From Rhodobacteraceae bacterium EL129 (GTDB lineage: Bacteria > Pseudomonadota > Alphaproteobacteria > Rhodobacterales > Rhodobacteraceae), in assembly GCA_900313005.1 (NCBI GenBank), contig ONZJ01000002.1:2434996-2498995 (forward strand): 64,000 nucleotides of DNA. Reading direction: 5' to 3'. Each line of letters opens with the position of its first letter. Positions within the stretch are counted from its first letter, which is position 1. This document shows positions 17,050 through 26,984 of this stretch, one piece after another. The translations under genes and the position numbers were made by a program. A model generated the notes under the pieces. That model was not told the DNA's origin. It saw only the letters and a program-made list of their open reading frames with translations, and did not search any database.

Positions 17050-18933
17050 TCAGGATGCCCATTCCCACGGGCGCACGAACGCTCCTAGCACTTTGCTGAC
17101 AGCGGCATCATCCACATCCCCGGTCTTCGCAACCTGCGCGACCAGCCCCCGCTTTTTGCTGTCGATAACATGATCTACACGCGCAGCGACGCCGGCCTCT
17201 TCGAGGGCTGCATTGTAAACGCGGGTGATCGCACGTTTGCGCAGGTCGGGTTTGAACACCTTGCCCACAGCCGTTTTGGGCAATTCATCCAGAATTTCGA
17301 TGAATTTCGGATGTGCGGCACGTTCGCCGACATGTGTCTTGCAGTGATTGCGCAATTCTTCGGGATCGACCGCGCCGCCATCGATCAGTTCCACATAAGC
17401 GCAGGGGATTTCACCGGCATGGGCATCAGGCTGCCCAATCGCACCGGCCATCGCCACAGCGGGGTGGCCCATCAACGCCTCTTCAATCTCGGCGGGGTCA
17501 ATGTTGTGCCCCCCGCGAATGATCAGGTCCTTGGCACGTCCTGTGATCCACAAATATCCGTCTTCGTCCTTGCGCCCCAGATCACCCGTGCGCAGGTAGG
17601 TGTCGAAATGATAAAGATCGGCGTTTTTATCGACCTCGGTATAGGTATTGCCTGCAAACACACCGGGGTTTGAAATGCAGATCTCGCCCACCTCGTCCAC
17701 ACCGCATTCCTTGGGTCCGCCGTCTTCGTCGAGCAGGATTTTCACGTCCGTATAGGGTAAAGGCACACCAACCGAGCCGACCTTCTTTTCGCCGGTGGGC
17801 GGGTTGACCGCCACAAGACAGGTGGCTTCGGTCAGCCCATAACCTTCGATCACGGCCATGCCTGTGGCGCCTTCAAAGCGTTTGAACAACTCCAACGGCA
17901 TCGGAGCCGAGCCTGAGAACGCGTTTTTCACTTTGGAAACATCCGCGTCCACCGGGCGTTGCATCAAGGCGGACACGGCAGTGGGTACGGTGATCACAAA
18001 GGTCGTGCCCCAGCGCTCCAAAAGCTTCCAGAAATTATCAAACACCCCGTCGCCGCGATAGCCTGCGGGGGTTGGAAAGACCACATGCGCACCGGATTTG
18101 ATCATCGCCATCAAAATCACGTGCACCGCAAAGACGTGGAACAGGGGCAGCGGACACATCACGCTGTCGGTTTCATCAAACAGCAACCGATGCCCGAGCC
18201 AGCCATTGTAGATCATGCCTGAATACTTGTGTTGCGCGACCTTTGGCATACCGGTTGTGCCACCTGTGTGGAAGTACGCCCCAACGCGGTCACCCGCGCT
18301 GTCTGCAAAATCAAGCGAGGTGTTATGCTTGGCCATTTCCGTTCGGAAGTTGAGAACCTTGGCTTTGTGCTCCACCGCAATCTTGGGGCGGATCAAGGAT
18401 ACGATCCAGCTTTTGGGCGGGCTGAGATAGCGGTTGAGGTCAATCTCAAGAACCGTGCCGACATTGGGGGCATCCTTGACCGCCTCGGCCGTTTTCTGGG
18501 CTATGTCCGTTTTGGGGAAGGCGCGCAGGGTGACGACCACTTTGGCATTTGTTTCGCGCAGGATGGCCGAGATTTGATCCGCTTCAAGCAGCGGGTTGAT
18601 CGGATTCACAATGCCTGCAACCATACCGCCAACCACAGCCAACGCGGTTTCCGTGGCGTTGGGCAGGACCAGGGCAACCACATCGCTTTCGCCGACACCC
18701 AAGGCGCGGAACATATTGGCGACCTGGGCGGTTTGGTCGTGAAACTCTTGCCACGTCAGGGTTTCGGCCTTGTCGGTCGGACCGGATGTCAATTGATAGC
18801 TTATCGCCGATCGGCCGGGGAATTTTTGCGCCACGTCGGACAGCATTTGATACAGCGTTTCAGGACGCTCTCGGTCCTCCCACGGCATTTCGTTGGCAAT
18901 ATCAATCGCATCCTGCTTAGACGCAAAACTCAT
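17050..18933 (-). CDS. Acyl-CoA synthetase (AMP-forming, ANL superfamily)
   Basis: A 627-residue adenylate-forming ligase. The phosphate-binding loop reads YFHTGGTTGMPKVAQHKY, the adenine-contact motif VIEGYGLTE follows, and the hinge YLRTGDLGRKDEDGYLWITGR and the C-terminal lysine region LPKTAVGKVFKPDLR are all in place. It activates a carboxylic acid to acyl-AMP and then acyl-CoA; chain length cannot be read from sequence. The ATG at 18933 is preceded by GGAGAG at a good distance, so it is chosen over an in-frame upstream ATG at 18957. The gene stands alone. Confidence 0.9.
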   Translation of the reverse strand: MSFASKQDAIDIANEMPWEDRERPETLYQMLSDVAQKFPGRSAISYQLTSGPTDKAETLTWQEFHDQTAQVANMFRALGVGESDVVALVLPNATETALAVVGGMVAGIVNPINPLLEADQISAILRETNAKVVVTLRAFPKTDIAQKTAEAVKDAPNVGTVLEIDLNRYLSPPKSWIVSLIRPKIAVEHKAKVLNFRTEMAKHNTSLDFADSAGDRVGAYFHTGGTTGMPKVAQHKYSGMIYNGWLGHRLLFDETDSVMCPLPLFHVFAVHVILMAMIKSGAHVVFPTPAGYRGDGVFDNFWKLLERWGTTFVITVPTAVSALMQRPVDADVSKVKNAFSGSAPMPLELFKRFEGATGMAVIEGYGLTEATCLVAVNPPTGEKKVGSVGVPLPYTDVKILLDEDGGPKECGVDEVGEICISNPGVFAGNTYTEVDKNADLYHFDTYLRTGDLGRKDEDGYLWITGRAKDLIIRGGHNIDPAEIEEALMGHPAVAMAGAIGQPDAHAGEIPCAYVELIDGGAVDPEELRNHCKTHVGERAAHPKFIEILDELPKTAVGKVFKPDLRKRAITRVYNAALEEAGVAARVDHVIDSKKRGLVAQVAKTGDVDDAAVSKVLGAFVRPWEWAS

Positions 18934-19040
18934 GTCATTCTCTCCCTGATCGGACACGTCTTGGTGCGCGTCACTTTTCCCTAGGGTGCAGAATGAGCGG
19001 GTTTGCCTCTGCGCGCAAGTTTTACGCGACGTTCCATGCG

Positions 19041-19964
19041 TCAGCGGGACGCACAGCTGGCCAAATTATCGGCGATATCGGCGATCAGGGCCGGATAGAG
19101 CCCTGCCCCCGGTGTATGGTTGCGGCCCAGAAGGTCGGCCTCGGCAAAGGTCAGATCATCGCCGAAGACAGATGCCAGACGCGAGGTGTCAATGCCCGGC
19201 TCAACCAACACACAGGTGGTGGCGTTTTTCTCCATCATCTCGCGCAGATAGGCCAGACGCGCCGCACCCGGAGCGGCGGCATCCCCATCGGCAACGGCCC
19301 CCGAGGCATGCACATCGAACCGCGTTTCGAAGTAATGCAACGCGTCATGGGACACGACAAAGCTGAGGCCTCTAACAGGAGCCAGCTTGGTTTCGATCCC
19401 GGTGATCAGAGCGGCAAGCTCTGCTTGGCCAGCATGCGCGTTTGCACGGTACTGGCTGGCATGTTCTGCATCATGCACCGATAGCATTTCGGCAATCGCC
19501 ACCAACCAGAATGACGCATTCTGCGGGTCGAGCCAGACATGGGGATCAACCCCCTCTTCCCCGTGATCATGATCATCATGGTCGTGGTCATGGGCCTCTT
19601 CGCCACCCGCAAACTCTTCTTGCTCGCGCCAGGGCAACAGGACGGTGCCAGGGATATCCAACAGGACCAGTTGGTCGGCAGAAGTTGCCAATGTGTCCAT
19701 CGCCTCGCCCAGCCAGGGGGTCAAGGCGGGGCCGACCCAGATGACCAGATCTGCGGACTGCAGGGCCGAAGCCTGAGAGGGGCGCAGCGCATAGGAGTGA
19801 GGCGAGGCGTCCTGTGGCAAAATCAGTTCGGGCTCACCCACGCCCTGCATCACGCGGGCCACCAAGGCATGCACGGGCGCAATATCCGTGGCCACAGAAG
19901 GGGCCTCCGCCTGTGCAGGTTGCATGAAGACAAGACAAAAACAGGCAGCGAAAAAGCGCATCAT
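19041..19964 (-). CDS. znuA: Zinc ABC transporter periplasmic binding protein
   Basis: A 307-residue periplasmic cluster-9 solute-binding protein with a signal peptide (MMRFFAACFCLVFMQPAQA). Metal ligands are seen in VHALVARVMQG (His near residue 32), SPHSYALRPSQ, DPHVWLDPQN and SHDALHYFETRF. A His/Asp-rich loop, EEAHDHDHDDHDHGEE, lies around residues 121-136, as expected for zinc-specific ZnuA. It binds Zn2+ for the ZnuBC transporter. It is transcribed away from zur-znuC-znuB, and a Zur-type palindrome lies 47 bases upstream of its start. Confidence 0.95.
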   Translation of the reverse strand: MMRFFAACFCLVFMQPAQAEAPSVATDIAPVHALVARVMQGVGEPELILPQDASPHSYALRPSQASALQSADLVIWVGPALTPWLGEAMDTLATSADQLVLLDIPGTVLLPWREQEEFAGGEEAHDHDHDDHDHGEEGVDPHVWLDPQNASFWLVAIAEMLSVHDAEHASQYRANAHAGQAELAALITGIETKLAPVRGLSFVVSHDALHYFETRFDVHASGAVADGDAAAPGAARLAYLREMMEKNATTCVLVEPGIDTSRLASVFGDDLTFAEADLLGRNHTPGAGLYPALIADIADNLASCASR

Positions 19965-20011
19965 CGGGCATCTCCAGTCGATGAGAAAGGTATTCGAGGG
20001 GGCTTGATAGC

Positions 20012-20026
20012 TGTTACTTTATAACA
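20012..20026. promoter_or_regulatory. Zur operator between znuA and zur
   Basis: TGTTACTTTATAACA is a near-perfect palindrome (TGTTA-N5-TAACA) matching the GTTAYnnnRTAAC type of proteobacterial Zur box. It sits between the divergent znuA and zur-znuCB genes, where one Zur dimer could repress both. Confidence 0.78.
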
Positions 20027-20060
20027 TATCAACCCGATAGTTTGCTCATGAGGCCCCTGC

Positions 20061-20543
20061 ATGGATCCCATCGGATTTGAACACCACGACCACAAAAGCT
20101 GTATCCGCACCGGACTGACGGCAGTGGATACGTATTGCGTCGATCATGCTTTGCAATTTACGCCAGTGCGACGGCGGGTTTTGGAGATCCTGTTACAACA
20201 ACATCGCGCCATGGGAGCGTATGACATCCTTGATTTTCTGCGCGCCGAGGAGCTGGGGTCTCAGCCTCCTGTGGTCTACCGAGCGCTGGATTTTCTGGTG
20301 CGGCATGGCTTTGCCCATAAGATCGAACGTCTCAACGCTTTCATTGCCTGCGCCCATGTGGGGCACGATCACACCCCTGCGTTCCTGATCTGCCGTAGTT
20401 GCGACGCGGTCGCGGAAACGCACACAGACCCGGCGCATGGCATTTTGGGCCAGACCGCCGCAGACAACGGATTTGTTATCGAACAAACCGTGGTCGAGGT
20501 TTTGGGTCTGTGCCCCTCTTGCCATAGCGAGGGCAAGGAATGA
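20061..20543 (+). CDS. zur: Zinc uptake regulator, Fur family
   Basis: A 160-residue Fur-family repressor. The winged helix is recognisable from FTPVRRRVLEILLQQH to QPPVVYRALDFLVRHGFAHKIE. Regulatory metal ligands include CAHVGHDH, and the structural zinc cysteines are in ICRSCDA and LCPSCHSE. Context settles the metal: its stop overlaps the znuC start (ATGA), and a Zur-box palindrome is 35 bases upstream. It should repress znuA and its own operon when zinc is sufficient. An HHDHKSC stretch near the N-terminus adds further potential metal ligands. Confidence 0.93.
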   Translation: MDPIGFEHHDHKSCIRTGLTAVDTYCVDHALQFTPVRRRVLEILLQQHRAMGAYDILDFLRAEELGSQPPVVYRALDFLVRHGFAHKIERLNAFIACAHVGHDHTPAFLICRSCDAVAETHTDPAHGILGQTAADNGFVIEQTVVEVLGLCPSCHSEGKE

Positions 20544-21295
20544 CCTTGATCGCCGCGCAAAACCTGACGGTGCGGCTGGGAAAGCAAACCGTGCTGCATA
20601 GCGTCGACTTCCATATTTCCAAGGGTGAAATTGTCACGATTGTAGGCCCCAATGGGTCCGGCAAATCCACCCTGCTTCGCAGTCTGATCGGCGCAATCGA
20701 CGATGGTGGGGCTGTAACCCGGATGCCCGGACTGAAGATCGGATATGTGCCGCAGAAACTGGCGATTGATCCGACATTGCCCATGTCCGTGCGTCGTTTC
20801 CTGAGCTTGCCACGGCGACAGACATCGACTGCAATTGACACGGCACTTGATCTTGCCGGGCTCAGCAATTTGCAGGACCGACAGATGGCCGACCTCTCGG
20901 GCGGGCAGTTTCAGCGGGTGTTGCTGGCGCGCGCTGTTATGGATCAACCTGATCTGTTAATCCTGGATGAGGCGACACAAGGGCTGGATCAACCCGGCTC
21001 GGCAGCGTTTTATCAGCGAATTGCCGACCTGCGCCGCGACATAGGGTGCGCCGTTCTGATGGTCAGCCATGAATTGCACGTGGTGATGAGCGCCTCGGAC
21101 CGGGTGGTTTGCCTCAATGGGCACGTCTGCTGTGAAGGCAAGCCCGAGCATGTGGCTTCGGCGCCTGAGTATCGCGCGATCTTTGGTTCGGGCACCGGGG
21201 GCGCGCTGGCAATATACCGACACGATCATGATCATGACCATGCGCACCACGGCCACGGCTGCGCCCACGATCCATTGCGCGAAGAGGCCGAGTGA
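20540..21295 (+). CDS. znuC: Zinc ABC transporter ATP-binding protein
   Basis: A 251-residue ABC ATPase: Walker A GPNGSGKST near residue 36, signature LSGGQ, Walker B LLILDEAT and the H-loop in VSHELHVV. It energises Zn2+ import through ZnuB. Its start overlaps the zur stop and its stop overlaps the znuB start, both as ATGA, so the three genes are translationally coupled. The C-terminus has an extra His-rich tail (YRHDHDHDHAHHGHGCAHD), which is unusual for the ATPase subunit and could store or sense zinc. Confidence 0.95.
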   Translation: MTLIAAQNLTVRLGKQTVLHSVDFHISKGEIVTIVGPNGSGKSTLLRSLIGAIDDGGAVTRMPGLKIGYVPQKLAIDPTLPMSVRRFLSLPRRQTSTAIDTALDLAGLSNLQDRQMADLSGGQFQRVLLARAVMDQPDLLILDEATQGLDQPGSAAFYQRIADLRRDIGCAVLMVSHELHVVMSASDRVVCLNGHVCCEGKPEHVASAPEYRAIFGSGTGGALAIYRHDHDHDHAHHGHGCAHDPLREEAE

Positions 21296-22083
21296 TGCTG
21301 GACGATTTTCTGATCCGCGCCGCGCTTGCGGGATTTGGCGTCGCTTTGGCTGCGGCACCACTGGGCTGCTTCGTCATCTGGCGGCGCATGGCCTATTTCG
21401 GCGATGCCACGGCCCATGCCTCGATCCTTGGGGTGGCTTTGGCACTTGGATTTTCCGTGTCAATCTTTGCGGGCACCCTTGGGGTGGCCTTGTTGATGGC
21501 GCTGGCGGTTTCAACGCTCAGCGGCCGAGGCTATGCCATGGACACCTTGCTGGGCGTGATGGCGCATACCGCGCTTGCCCTGGGGCTGGTCGCGGTTTCT
21601 CTGATTGAGGGTGTTCGGATTGACCTAATGGCCTATCTCTTTGGGGATATTCTATCGGTTAGTCGGACGGATCTGCTGATCATCTGGTGCGGCGCTGGCC
21701 TTGTGCTGGCCGGGTTGATCTGGCGCTGGCAGCCCTTGTTGACCGCCACGCTGAACCCTGATCTGGCCCATGCCAATGGGATCAATCCGCAACGCGAACA
21801 GCTGGTGCTGACCTTGGCGCTGGCTGTGGTTGTGGCCGTCGCCATCAAAGTGGTCGGGGTCTTGCTGATTGCAGCCCTGCTGATTATCCCTGCCGCCGCA
21901 GCGCGCCCCATGGCCCGTACGCCTGAACGGATGGCCTTGGGGGCCGCAATCATTGCCTGTCTGTCTGCCTTGTCGGGCATCGGTCTCAGCTATCTCTATG
22001 ATACACCTGCAGGACCCAGCATCGTGTGTTGTGCGGCCCTCGCATTTGCACTGACCAGCGGGACACGCGCGCTGCAGCGTTAA
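21292..22083 (+). CDS. znuB: Zinc ABC transporter permease
   Basis: A 263-residue integral membrane protein of the ABC-3 family with about eight helices. The family's coupling region is clear: GCFVIWRRMAYFGDATAHASILGVAL near residues 25-50, the GVLLIAALLIIPAAAARP segment near residue 190, and a hydrophobic C-terminus. It forms the channel for zinc import with ZnuC on the cytoplasmic side and receives metal from ZnuA. It is the last gene of the zur-znuC-znuB operon, coupled to znuC by ATGA. Confidence 0.94.
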   Translation: MMLDDFLIRAALAGFGVALAAAPLGCFVIWRRMAYFGDATAHASILGVALALGFSVSIFAGTLGVALLMALAVSTLSGRGYAMDTLLGVMAHTALALGLVAVSLIEGVRIDLMAYLFGDILSVSRTDLLIIWCGAGLVLAGLIWRWQPLLTATLNPDLAHANGINPQREQLVLTLALAVVVAVAIKVVGVLLIAALLIIPAAAARPMARTPERMALGAAIIACLSALSGIGLSYLYDTPAGPSIVCCAALAFALTSGTRALQR

Positions 22084-22132
22084 AGCGTTTCAAGAAAAAT
22101 CTGAGACATCCACTTTGGTCGAAACGCGTTAG
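22084..22132. repeat. Inverted repeat between convergent znuB and MOSC genes
   Basis: GCGTTTC near 22086 and GAAACGC near 22121 face each other across about 29 bases. Placed between convergent stops, it could form the base of a bidirectional transcription stop, but the loop is long and no T-run follows. Confidence 0.35.
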
Positions 22133-22734
22133 TCCGCGGTCCTTGGGCCGCTATCATGCGCCCAGGCGCGCTGATCGGGCACATGCAGGCGCATCTTGTC
22201 GCCCACCGCCAAAGGTCCGGGATGCTCGACCCAAGCGGTCACACCGCGTTTGTCCTTGGCCGCCCCCAAAAAAGCTTTGCCGTGGCCGGGTTTGTCCTTC
22301 TCGATTTCCTTGGCGGGATAGACGCAAGGCCGGTTGTGCATGTCGATGACCAGACAGGTGCCCGCCTCACTTTGCAGCCGCGAGGACGGAGGAACATGGG
22401 TGAAGTCCGGGATCCCTTCGATCACCAGTGTCGCCCCCAACCATTCCGGTTCAATCTGGTCCAGATTTACACCCTCCGCGATCTCTGCCAGCTCTTCCGC
22501 CGACAGGATCGAGAACTGCCGCACATTGGCAATTTCTGTCCCTTCCGGATACTGGCTGGTGACACGCACACAAGACGGGCGCGTGACCCCGGCATGTACA
22601 TCTGCCGCGATCCCGTCAAAGCCCACATCAACCGATTGCATCGGGGCCGACCGGATCGCCGCCGGGTCCGGGTCACCCACATGACCGAGCCATGTGACGG
22701 TTGCATAGAGTTCTGTGGGTTTCAAAGCGGGCAT
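22129..22734 (-). CDS. MOSC domain protein
   Basis: A 201-residue protein of the MOSC (molybdenum cofactor sulfurase C-terminal) type. VGFDGIAADVHAGVTRPSCVRV near residues 38-60 and RQFSILSAEELAEIA are family-typical, and Cys in ETGTCLVID-like (here EAGTCLVID) is the likely sulfur-binding residue. MOSC proteins transfer sulfur to, or bind, molybdopterin substrates; the partner is unknown. A molybdoenzyme occurs at 47.5 kb in this window, but there is no evidence of a functional link. Probably cytosolic and monocistronic. Confidence 0.85.
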   Translation of the reverse strand: MPALKPTELYATVTWLGHVGDPDPAAIRSAPMQSVDVGFDGIAADVHAGVTRPSCVRVTSQYPEGTEIANVRQFSILSAEELAEIAEGVNLDQIEPEWLGATLVIEGIPDFTHVPPSSRLQSEAGTCLVIDMHNRPCVYPAKEIEKDKPGHGKAFLGAAKDKRGVTAWVEHPGPLAVGDKMRLHVPDQRAWAHDSGPRTAD

Positions 22735-22836
22735 CGCAGGCCTCCGGCAAAAAGGGCAAAATAAATATCATAATTCGGCCAACTGTCGGCCATTGCCACC
22801 GGCCGGGTCAACGTGAAATCCGCAGGGATGCCGGGA

Positions 22837-23622
22837 TCAGATGGTCAGGGTAAAGAACATCCGGCGGAACGGGAACAGAACTGATCCATCTGAGCGCACC
22901 GGATACGCGGTGTGCATGACCTCTTCGTAGCGGGCGATCAGATCTGCTTTCTCATCCGCGTCCAGCGCCTGCAGGATGGGGCGGGCGTATGTGCTTTCGG
23001 TAAAACGGCGCACGGGATGGCTGCCTGGTTCTGCGACAAGGCGCTGATAATACTCGGTTTCCCACAAACGGAACCGGCCCAGGGGCGCCAATAGCTCGTC
23101 GTATTTGACAGGAGACATCACGCCGGGCGTGCCCATCTTTTCCACACGGCCGGGATGGCTTTCTTCTACAAGACTTAGCCAAACCCGATGCGACGGGGCC
23201 TTGTTCTGATGCGGCATCTGCACAGCCAAAGTGCCACCCTTGCCAAGCATTCCGGCAAGCCTGGGCAGAAGCTGTTCGTGATTGCCCACCCAATGCAATG
23301 CCGCGTTTGAGAAGATCAACCCTGGCGCACGGCGCGGGTGCCAGCCGGCAATGTCCGCCTGTTGCAACGCCGAGTAAACTTGCGTCTGACGCGCCTTGTC
23401 CAGCATCGCCGGCGAGGCATCGACGCCAATCACATCGCGTCCGGCGGCGCGCGCACTCAGCGCCTTGGCCAATGCAGCTGTGCCGCAGCCCAAGTCCACG
23501 ATATCGCCCGCGCCCATTTGACCCACAGCATTCAGCAGGTCCAAGCCCGGGCGCAACCTCAGGTCATGAAACCGGGCATAGGCCCCCGGATTCCAATCCT
23601 TGGCTTTTGTTGTATCGTTCAC
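22837..23622 (-). CDS. tam: Trans-aconitate 2-methyltransferase
   Basis: A 261-residue class I SAM methyltransferase. [20 protein letters not shown] at the N-terminus and the SAM motif [15 protein letters not shown] near residue 42 match the Tam family, as do [20 protein letters not shown] and the conserved WETEYYQ segment. It methylates trans-aconitate formed spontaneously from cis-aconitate, relieving inhibition of aconitase. Its ATG overlaps the ftsH stop as ATGA, so it is probably the last gene of the long ybgC-tol-pal-tilS-ftsH transcript. Confidence 0.9.
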   Translation of the reverse strand: MNDTTKAKDWNPGAYARFHDLRLRPGLDLLNAVGQMGAGDIVDLGCGTAALAKALSARAAGRDVIGVDASPAMLDKARQTQVYSALQQADIAGWHPRRAPGLIFSNAALHWVGNHEQLLPRLAGMLGKGGTLAVQMPHQNKAPSHRVWLSLVEESHPGRVEKMGTPGVMSPVKYDELLAPLGRFRLWETEYYQRLVAEPGSHPVRRFTESTYARPILQALDADEKADLIARYEEVMHTAYPVRSDGSVLFPFRRMFFTLTI

Positions 23623-25544
23623 GCTGATGGCTCTGGCTCCGGTCCACCCTCGCCCAAACCCGGGTTGGATTTGGGTTTGGTTTTCGGGATCGCTGTCACC
23701 GACGGCGTCCCTGAAGCCTCAGGCGTGCCACTGGCATCGCTGTCGTCCTCTGGCGGCTCGCCACGAATGACGCGCTCGATCTCTTCACCTGTCAGAGTTT
23801 CATACTCCAGCAGACCCTGAGCCAGGCGCTCCCAATCATCCTTGCGTTGGTTGAGGATCTCAAAGGCACGATCATAGCCTTCGTCGATCATGCGTTTCAC
23901 TTCGCCTTCGATCAGCTCTTTCGTGGCCGCAGAAATCGAGAACCCACCGGCCCCGTTGCCCATATAGCCTTCGTGGGCCTGTTCGTAGTCGATGTTACCG
24001 ACCTTGTCGGACATCCCCCAGCGCAGCACCATGGCACGCGCCAGGCCCGAGGCTTGCTGGATATCTCCCGCAGGCCCGTTCGAGACATTGTCTGCGCCAT
24101 ATTTGATGATTTCGGCGGCCTTGCCAGCCATGGTCATGGCCAGTTTCTCTTCGCACTCCGAGCGGTGCCAGTTCAGACGGTCGATCTCGGGCAAGGAGAC
24201 CACCATACCCAACGCACCACCGCGTGGGATGATCGTGGCCTTATAGACGGGGTCACATTGCGGCAGGGTCAGGCCGACAATGGCGTGGCCCGCCTCGTGG
24301 TAGGCCGTCTTTTCTTTCTGCTCATCGGTCAGAACCATCGAGCGGCGCTCGGCTCCCATCATGACCTTGTCCTTGGCGTTCTCAAAATCTTCCATGGTCA
24401 CGAAACGGCGGCCCACACGGGCGGCCATCAGGGCCGCCTCATTCACAAGGTTCGCCAGATCAGCGCCCGAGAAACCCGGCGAACCACGGGCGATAATGCG
24501 CAGATCGACGTCCGGTCCTAAAGGCGTTTTGCGGGCATGCACGCCCAGGATCTTCTCGCGGCCTTTGATGTCGGGATTTGGCACGGTGATCTGACGGTCA
24601 AACCGGCCCGGCCGCAGCAATGCGGGGTCCAGAACATCCTTACGGTTGGTCGCAGCGATGATAATCACGCCTTCGTTCGCCTCAAAGCCGTCCATTTCCA
24701 CCAGCAGTTGGTTCAGCGTTTGCTCGCGCTCGTCGTTACCACCGCCGTAACCGGCACCCCGATGGCGACCTACGGCGTCAATCTCGTCGATGAACACGAT
24801 GCAGGGCGCGTTTTTCTTGGCTTGTTCAAACATGTCGCGGACGCGGGAGGCCCCGACACCGACGAACATTTCTACGAAGTCCGAGCCTGAGATGGTGAAG
24901 AACGGCACCCCGGCCTCCCCCGCCACCGCACGCGCAAGCAGCGTCTTACCCGTCCCCGGAGGGCCGACCAGCAATGCACCTTTGGGGATCTTGCCGCCCA
25001 GGCGCGAGAACTTCTGTGGATTGCGCAAAAACTCGACAATTTCGTCCAGCTCGTCTTTGGCTTCGTCGATGCCTGCGACATCGTCAAAGGTCACGCGGCC
25101 ATGTTTTTCAGTCAGCATCTTGGCCTTGGATTTGCCAAAGCCCATCGCACCGCCTTTGCCGCCCCCTTGCATCCGGTTCATGAAGTAGATCCAGACACCA
25201 ATCAGCAGCAGGAACGGGAACAGGGTCAGCAGGAAGGATTGAAATCCGCCTTGCTCTTGTTTTTCGGCCGATACCGACACGCCTTTTTCGATCAGCGTGG
25301 GGGTCAGATCAGCATCCGAGGGCTTGATCGTCACGTAGTCTTTGCCGTCCGAACCCCGGAAGCGCACATTTTCGCCGTCGATTGTCACCTGGGCGACATT
25401 CCCGTCATTCACCTGTGCGATGAATTCGGAATACTTCACCGTCTGGCTTTGCAATGTGTTGCCCGAGCCGGAAAACAGATTGAACAGCGCCAGGATCAGC
25501 AGGAACAGAACCAGCCAAAAAGCGAGATTACGTGCGTTGCCCAA
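23619..25544 (-). CDS. ftsH: ATP-dependent zinc metalloprotease FtsH
   Basis: A 641-residue membrane-anchored AAA+ protease. Two N-terminal helices (residues about 5-25 and 105-123) flank a periplasmic domain. Walker A is GPPGTGKT, Walker B is IVFIDEIDA, the second region of homology has [20 protein letters not shown], and the zinc site is HEAGH. The C-terminus is Ser/Pro/Glu-rich. The start is most likely TTG at 25544: it begins [16 protein letters not shown], as in relatives, and AGGAG stands eight bases upstream. It degrades unassembled membrane proteins and regulators. It lies downstream of tilS and couples to tam. Confidence 0.96.
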   Translation of the reverse strand: MGNARNLAFWLVLFLLILALFNLFSGSGNTLQSQTVKYSEFIAQVNDGNVAQVTIDGENVRFRGSDGKDYVTIKPSDADLTPTLIEKGVSVSAEKQEQGGFQSFLLTLFPFLLLIGVWIYFMNRMQGGGKGGAMGFGKSKAKMLTEKHGRVTFDDVAGIDEAKDELDEIVEFLRNPQKFSRLGGKIPKGALLVGPPGTGKTLLARAVAGEAGVPFFTISGSDFVEMFVGVGASRVRDMFEQAKKNAPCIVFIDEIDAVGRHRGAGYGGGNDEREQTLNQLLVEMDGFEANEGVIIIAATNRKDVLDPALLRPGRFDRQITVPNPDIKGREKILGVHARKTPLGPDVDLRIIARGSPGFSGADLANLVNEAALMAARVGRRFVTMEDFENAKDKVMMGAERRSMVLTDEQKEKTAYHEAGHAIVGLTLPQCDPVYKATIIPRGGALGMVVSLPEIDRLNWHRSECEEKLAMTMAGKAAEIIKYGADNVSNGPAGDIQQASGLARAMVLRWGMSDKVGNIDYEQAHEGYMGNGAGGFSISAATKELIEGEVKRMIDEGYDRAFEILNQRKDDWERLAQGLLEYETLTGEEIERVIRGEPPEDDSDASGTPEASGTPSVTAIPKTKPKSNPGLGEGGPEPEPSA

Positions 25545-25625
25545 GGAAACTCTCCTATGAAATGCGTTAGGTGCTGCGTGTATCACAGGACCTGCCTGTC
25601 ATAAATAGAGATCACGGGCGTTTGT

Positions 25626-26984
25626 TCAATGCGAAATCAGGTACTCAGCGAAGTCCAGTTGCGTCATTTGCATGGGTTTGAGTAAGATTTGATCCATTTG
25701 CCCCAGCCCAAGCGCGCCACACCATGTCAATTGGTCGCCGTTCCACAGTGACGGTAGACTGCGGGCGCTATGAAACGGAGGGCTGCCCGGAGAGCGATCT
25801 TTGATCTGCGCCCAGCCGTCTTCGCCCAAGGCCCGCAGGGTCTGACCCGCATGGGCATTGGAGTTAACACACCATCGATGATCCCAGAAGTGCCCATACG
25901 CCGCTTTCGTGTGCATCCCGGCCAAAGCTGCATATTCGCGGAAGATGCGGATAAGCGGCCCCTCGTGGCGCAGCTCGCAGCCGTGCAGCGTGCCGCCTTG
26001 CCCCTTTTGCAGTTGGTCCCAAAGGCCCTGCAGCGGTGCTTCTCGTGGCGGATAGGCAACAGATGACGTGAACCGCAAGGCCGCTGACAGCAGGCGCAGA
26101 CCCGTTTCAGGTTCGACGTCCGTGATGTCGGGGGACAGGTGAATTTCACCACTGGGTGTATGCAGGGTGCCAAACTGGTGCCACACCCCTACGGCGCGCG
26201 CCTCCAGCGCCGGGCGCGCCCGCGCCAGCCGAGACGCGGTGGCCGCCAGCGTGTCGATGCCAATGCCCTCAGCGGCCCAATCGGACAGCAGCTTGCGCAT
26301 ACGCACACGCTCGAACCTGTCATCTTCGTTGCTGGGATCATCAACCCACTCCTGCTCGACCTGGCGCAGATAGGCGCGCAATGCGTCACGGCGAAGCTCC
26401 AAACAGGGGCGCAGGATGTGAAACGCGCTGCGTCCCTGGGCCGGGGTGGCATCGCTGTCGCTCTCAGGCGGCATATCACCGATGATGTCGCCTGGCACAG
26501 CAGGTTGCGGCGCCACAGGTCTGTCTGCGCGCATTGCGGATAAACCTTGCACCCCGGCCCCGCGGTTCAGACGCATCAGGAAAGTTTCGGCAACATCATC
26601 ACGCGTGTGGGCCATCAAAATATGGCTCAGACGTCCCCGCCAACGGTCAATCAGACCAAGCCGGGCTTCTCGCGCTTGCGCCTGAACGTTTCCCTTACCA
26701 TCCCACTGCCACCGCGCGGTTGCATGGGGATGACCGAGTTTTGCACAGATCCCGGCGACCGTTTGCGCCTCGGCGGCGCTTTCGTCGCGCAGGCTATGGT
26801 CGATGGTGAGTATCCAAAGTTGGGTGCCCGTTGCTTGCGCCCATTCATGCGCCAACGACAGCATCGCCATGCTGTCCCCTCCACCAGACACGGCAAGTCC
26901 GATGGCCTTGGGCGCGGGGTCGCCCAGAAGATCACTCAGCGCGCATTGGAACGCGCGGTGCAGATCATCTGGCGTCACTGACAC
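25626..26984 (-). CDS. tilS: tRNA(Ile)-lysidine synthase
   Basis: A 452-residue enzyme that modifies the wobble cytidine of tRNA-Ile(CAU) to lysidine, required for AUA decoding. The N-terminal N-type ATP pyrophosphatase motif is SGGGDSM near residue 31. Family features HTRDDVAETFLMRL and GAGVQGLSAMR follow. A central Pro/Asp-rich insertion (VPGDIIGDMPPESDSDATPA) and a divergent C-terminus are common in alphaproteobacterial TilS. The start overlaps the end of cpoB by 10 bases, consistent with one transcript. It is cytosolic. Confidence 0.93.
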   Translation of the reverse strand: MSVTPDDLHRAFQCALSDLLGDPAPKAIGLAVSGGGDSMAMLSLAHEWAQATGTQLWILTIDHSLRDESAAEAQTVAGICAKLGHPHATARWQWDGKGNVQAQAREARLGLIDRWRGRLSHILMAHTRDDVAETFLMRLNRGAGVQGLSAMRADRPVAPQPAVPGDIIGDMPPESDSDATPAQGRSAFHILRPCLELRRDALRAYLRQVEQEWVDDPSNEDDRFERVRMRKLLSDWAAEGIGIDTLAATASRLARARPALEARAVGVWHQFGTLHTPSGEIHLSPDITDVEPETGLRLLSAALRFTSSVAYPPREAPLQGLWDQLQKGQGGTLHGCELRHEGPLIRIFREYAALAGMHTKAAYGHFWDHRWCVNSNAHAGQTLRALGEDGWAQIKDRSPGSPPFHSARSLPSLWNGDQLTWCGALGLGQMDQILLKPMQMTQLDFAEYLISH

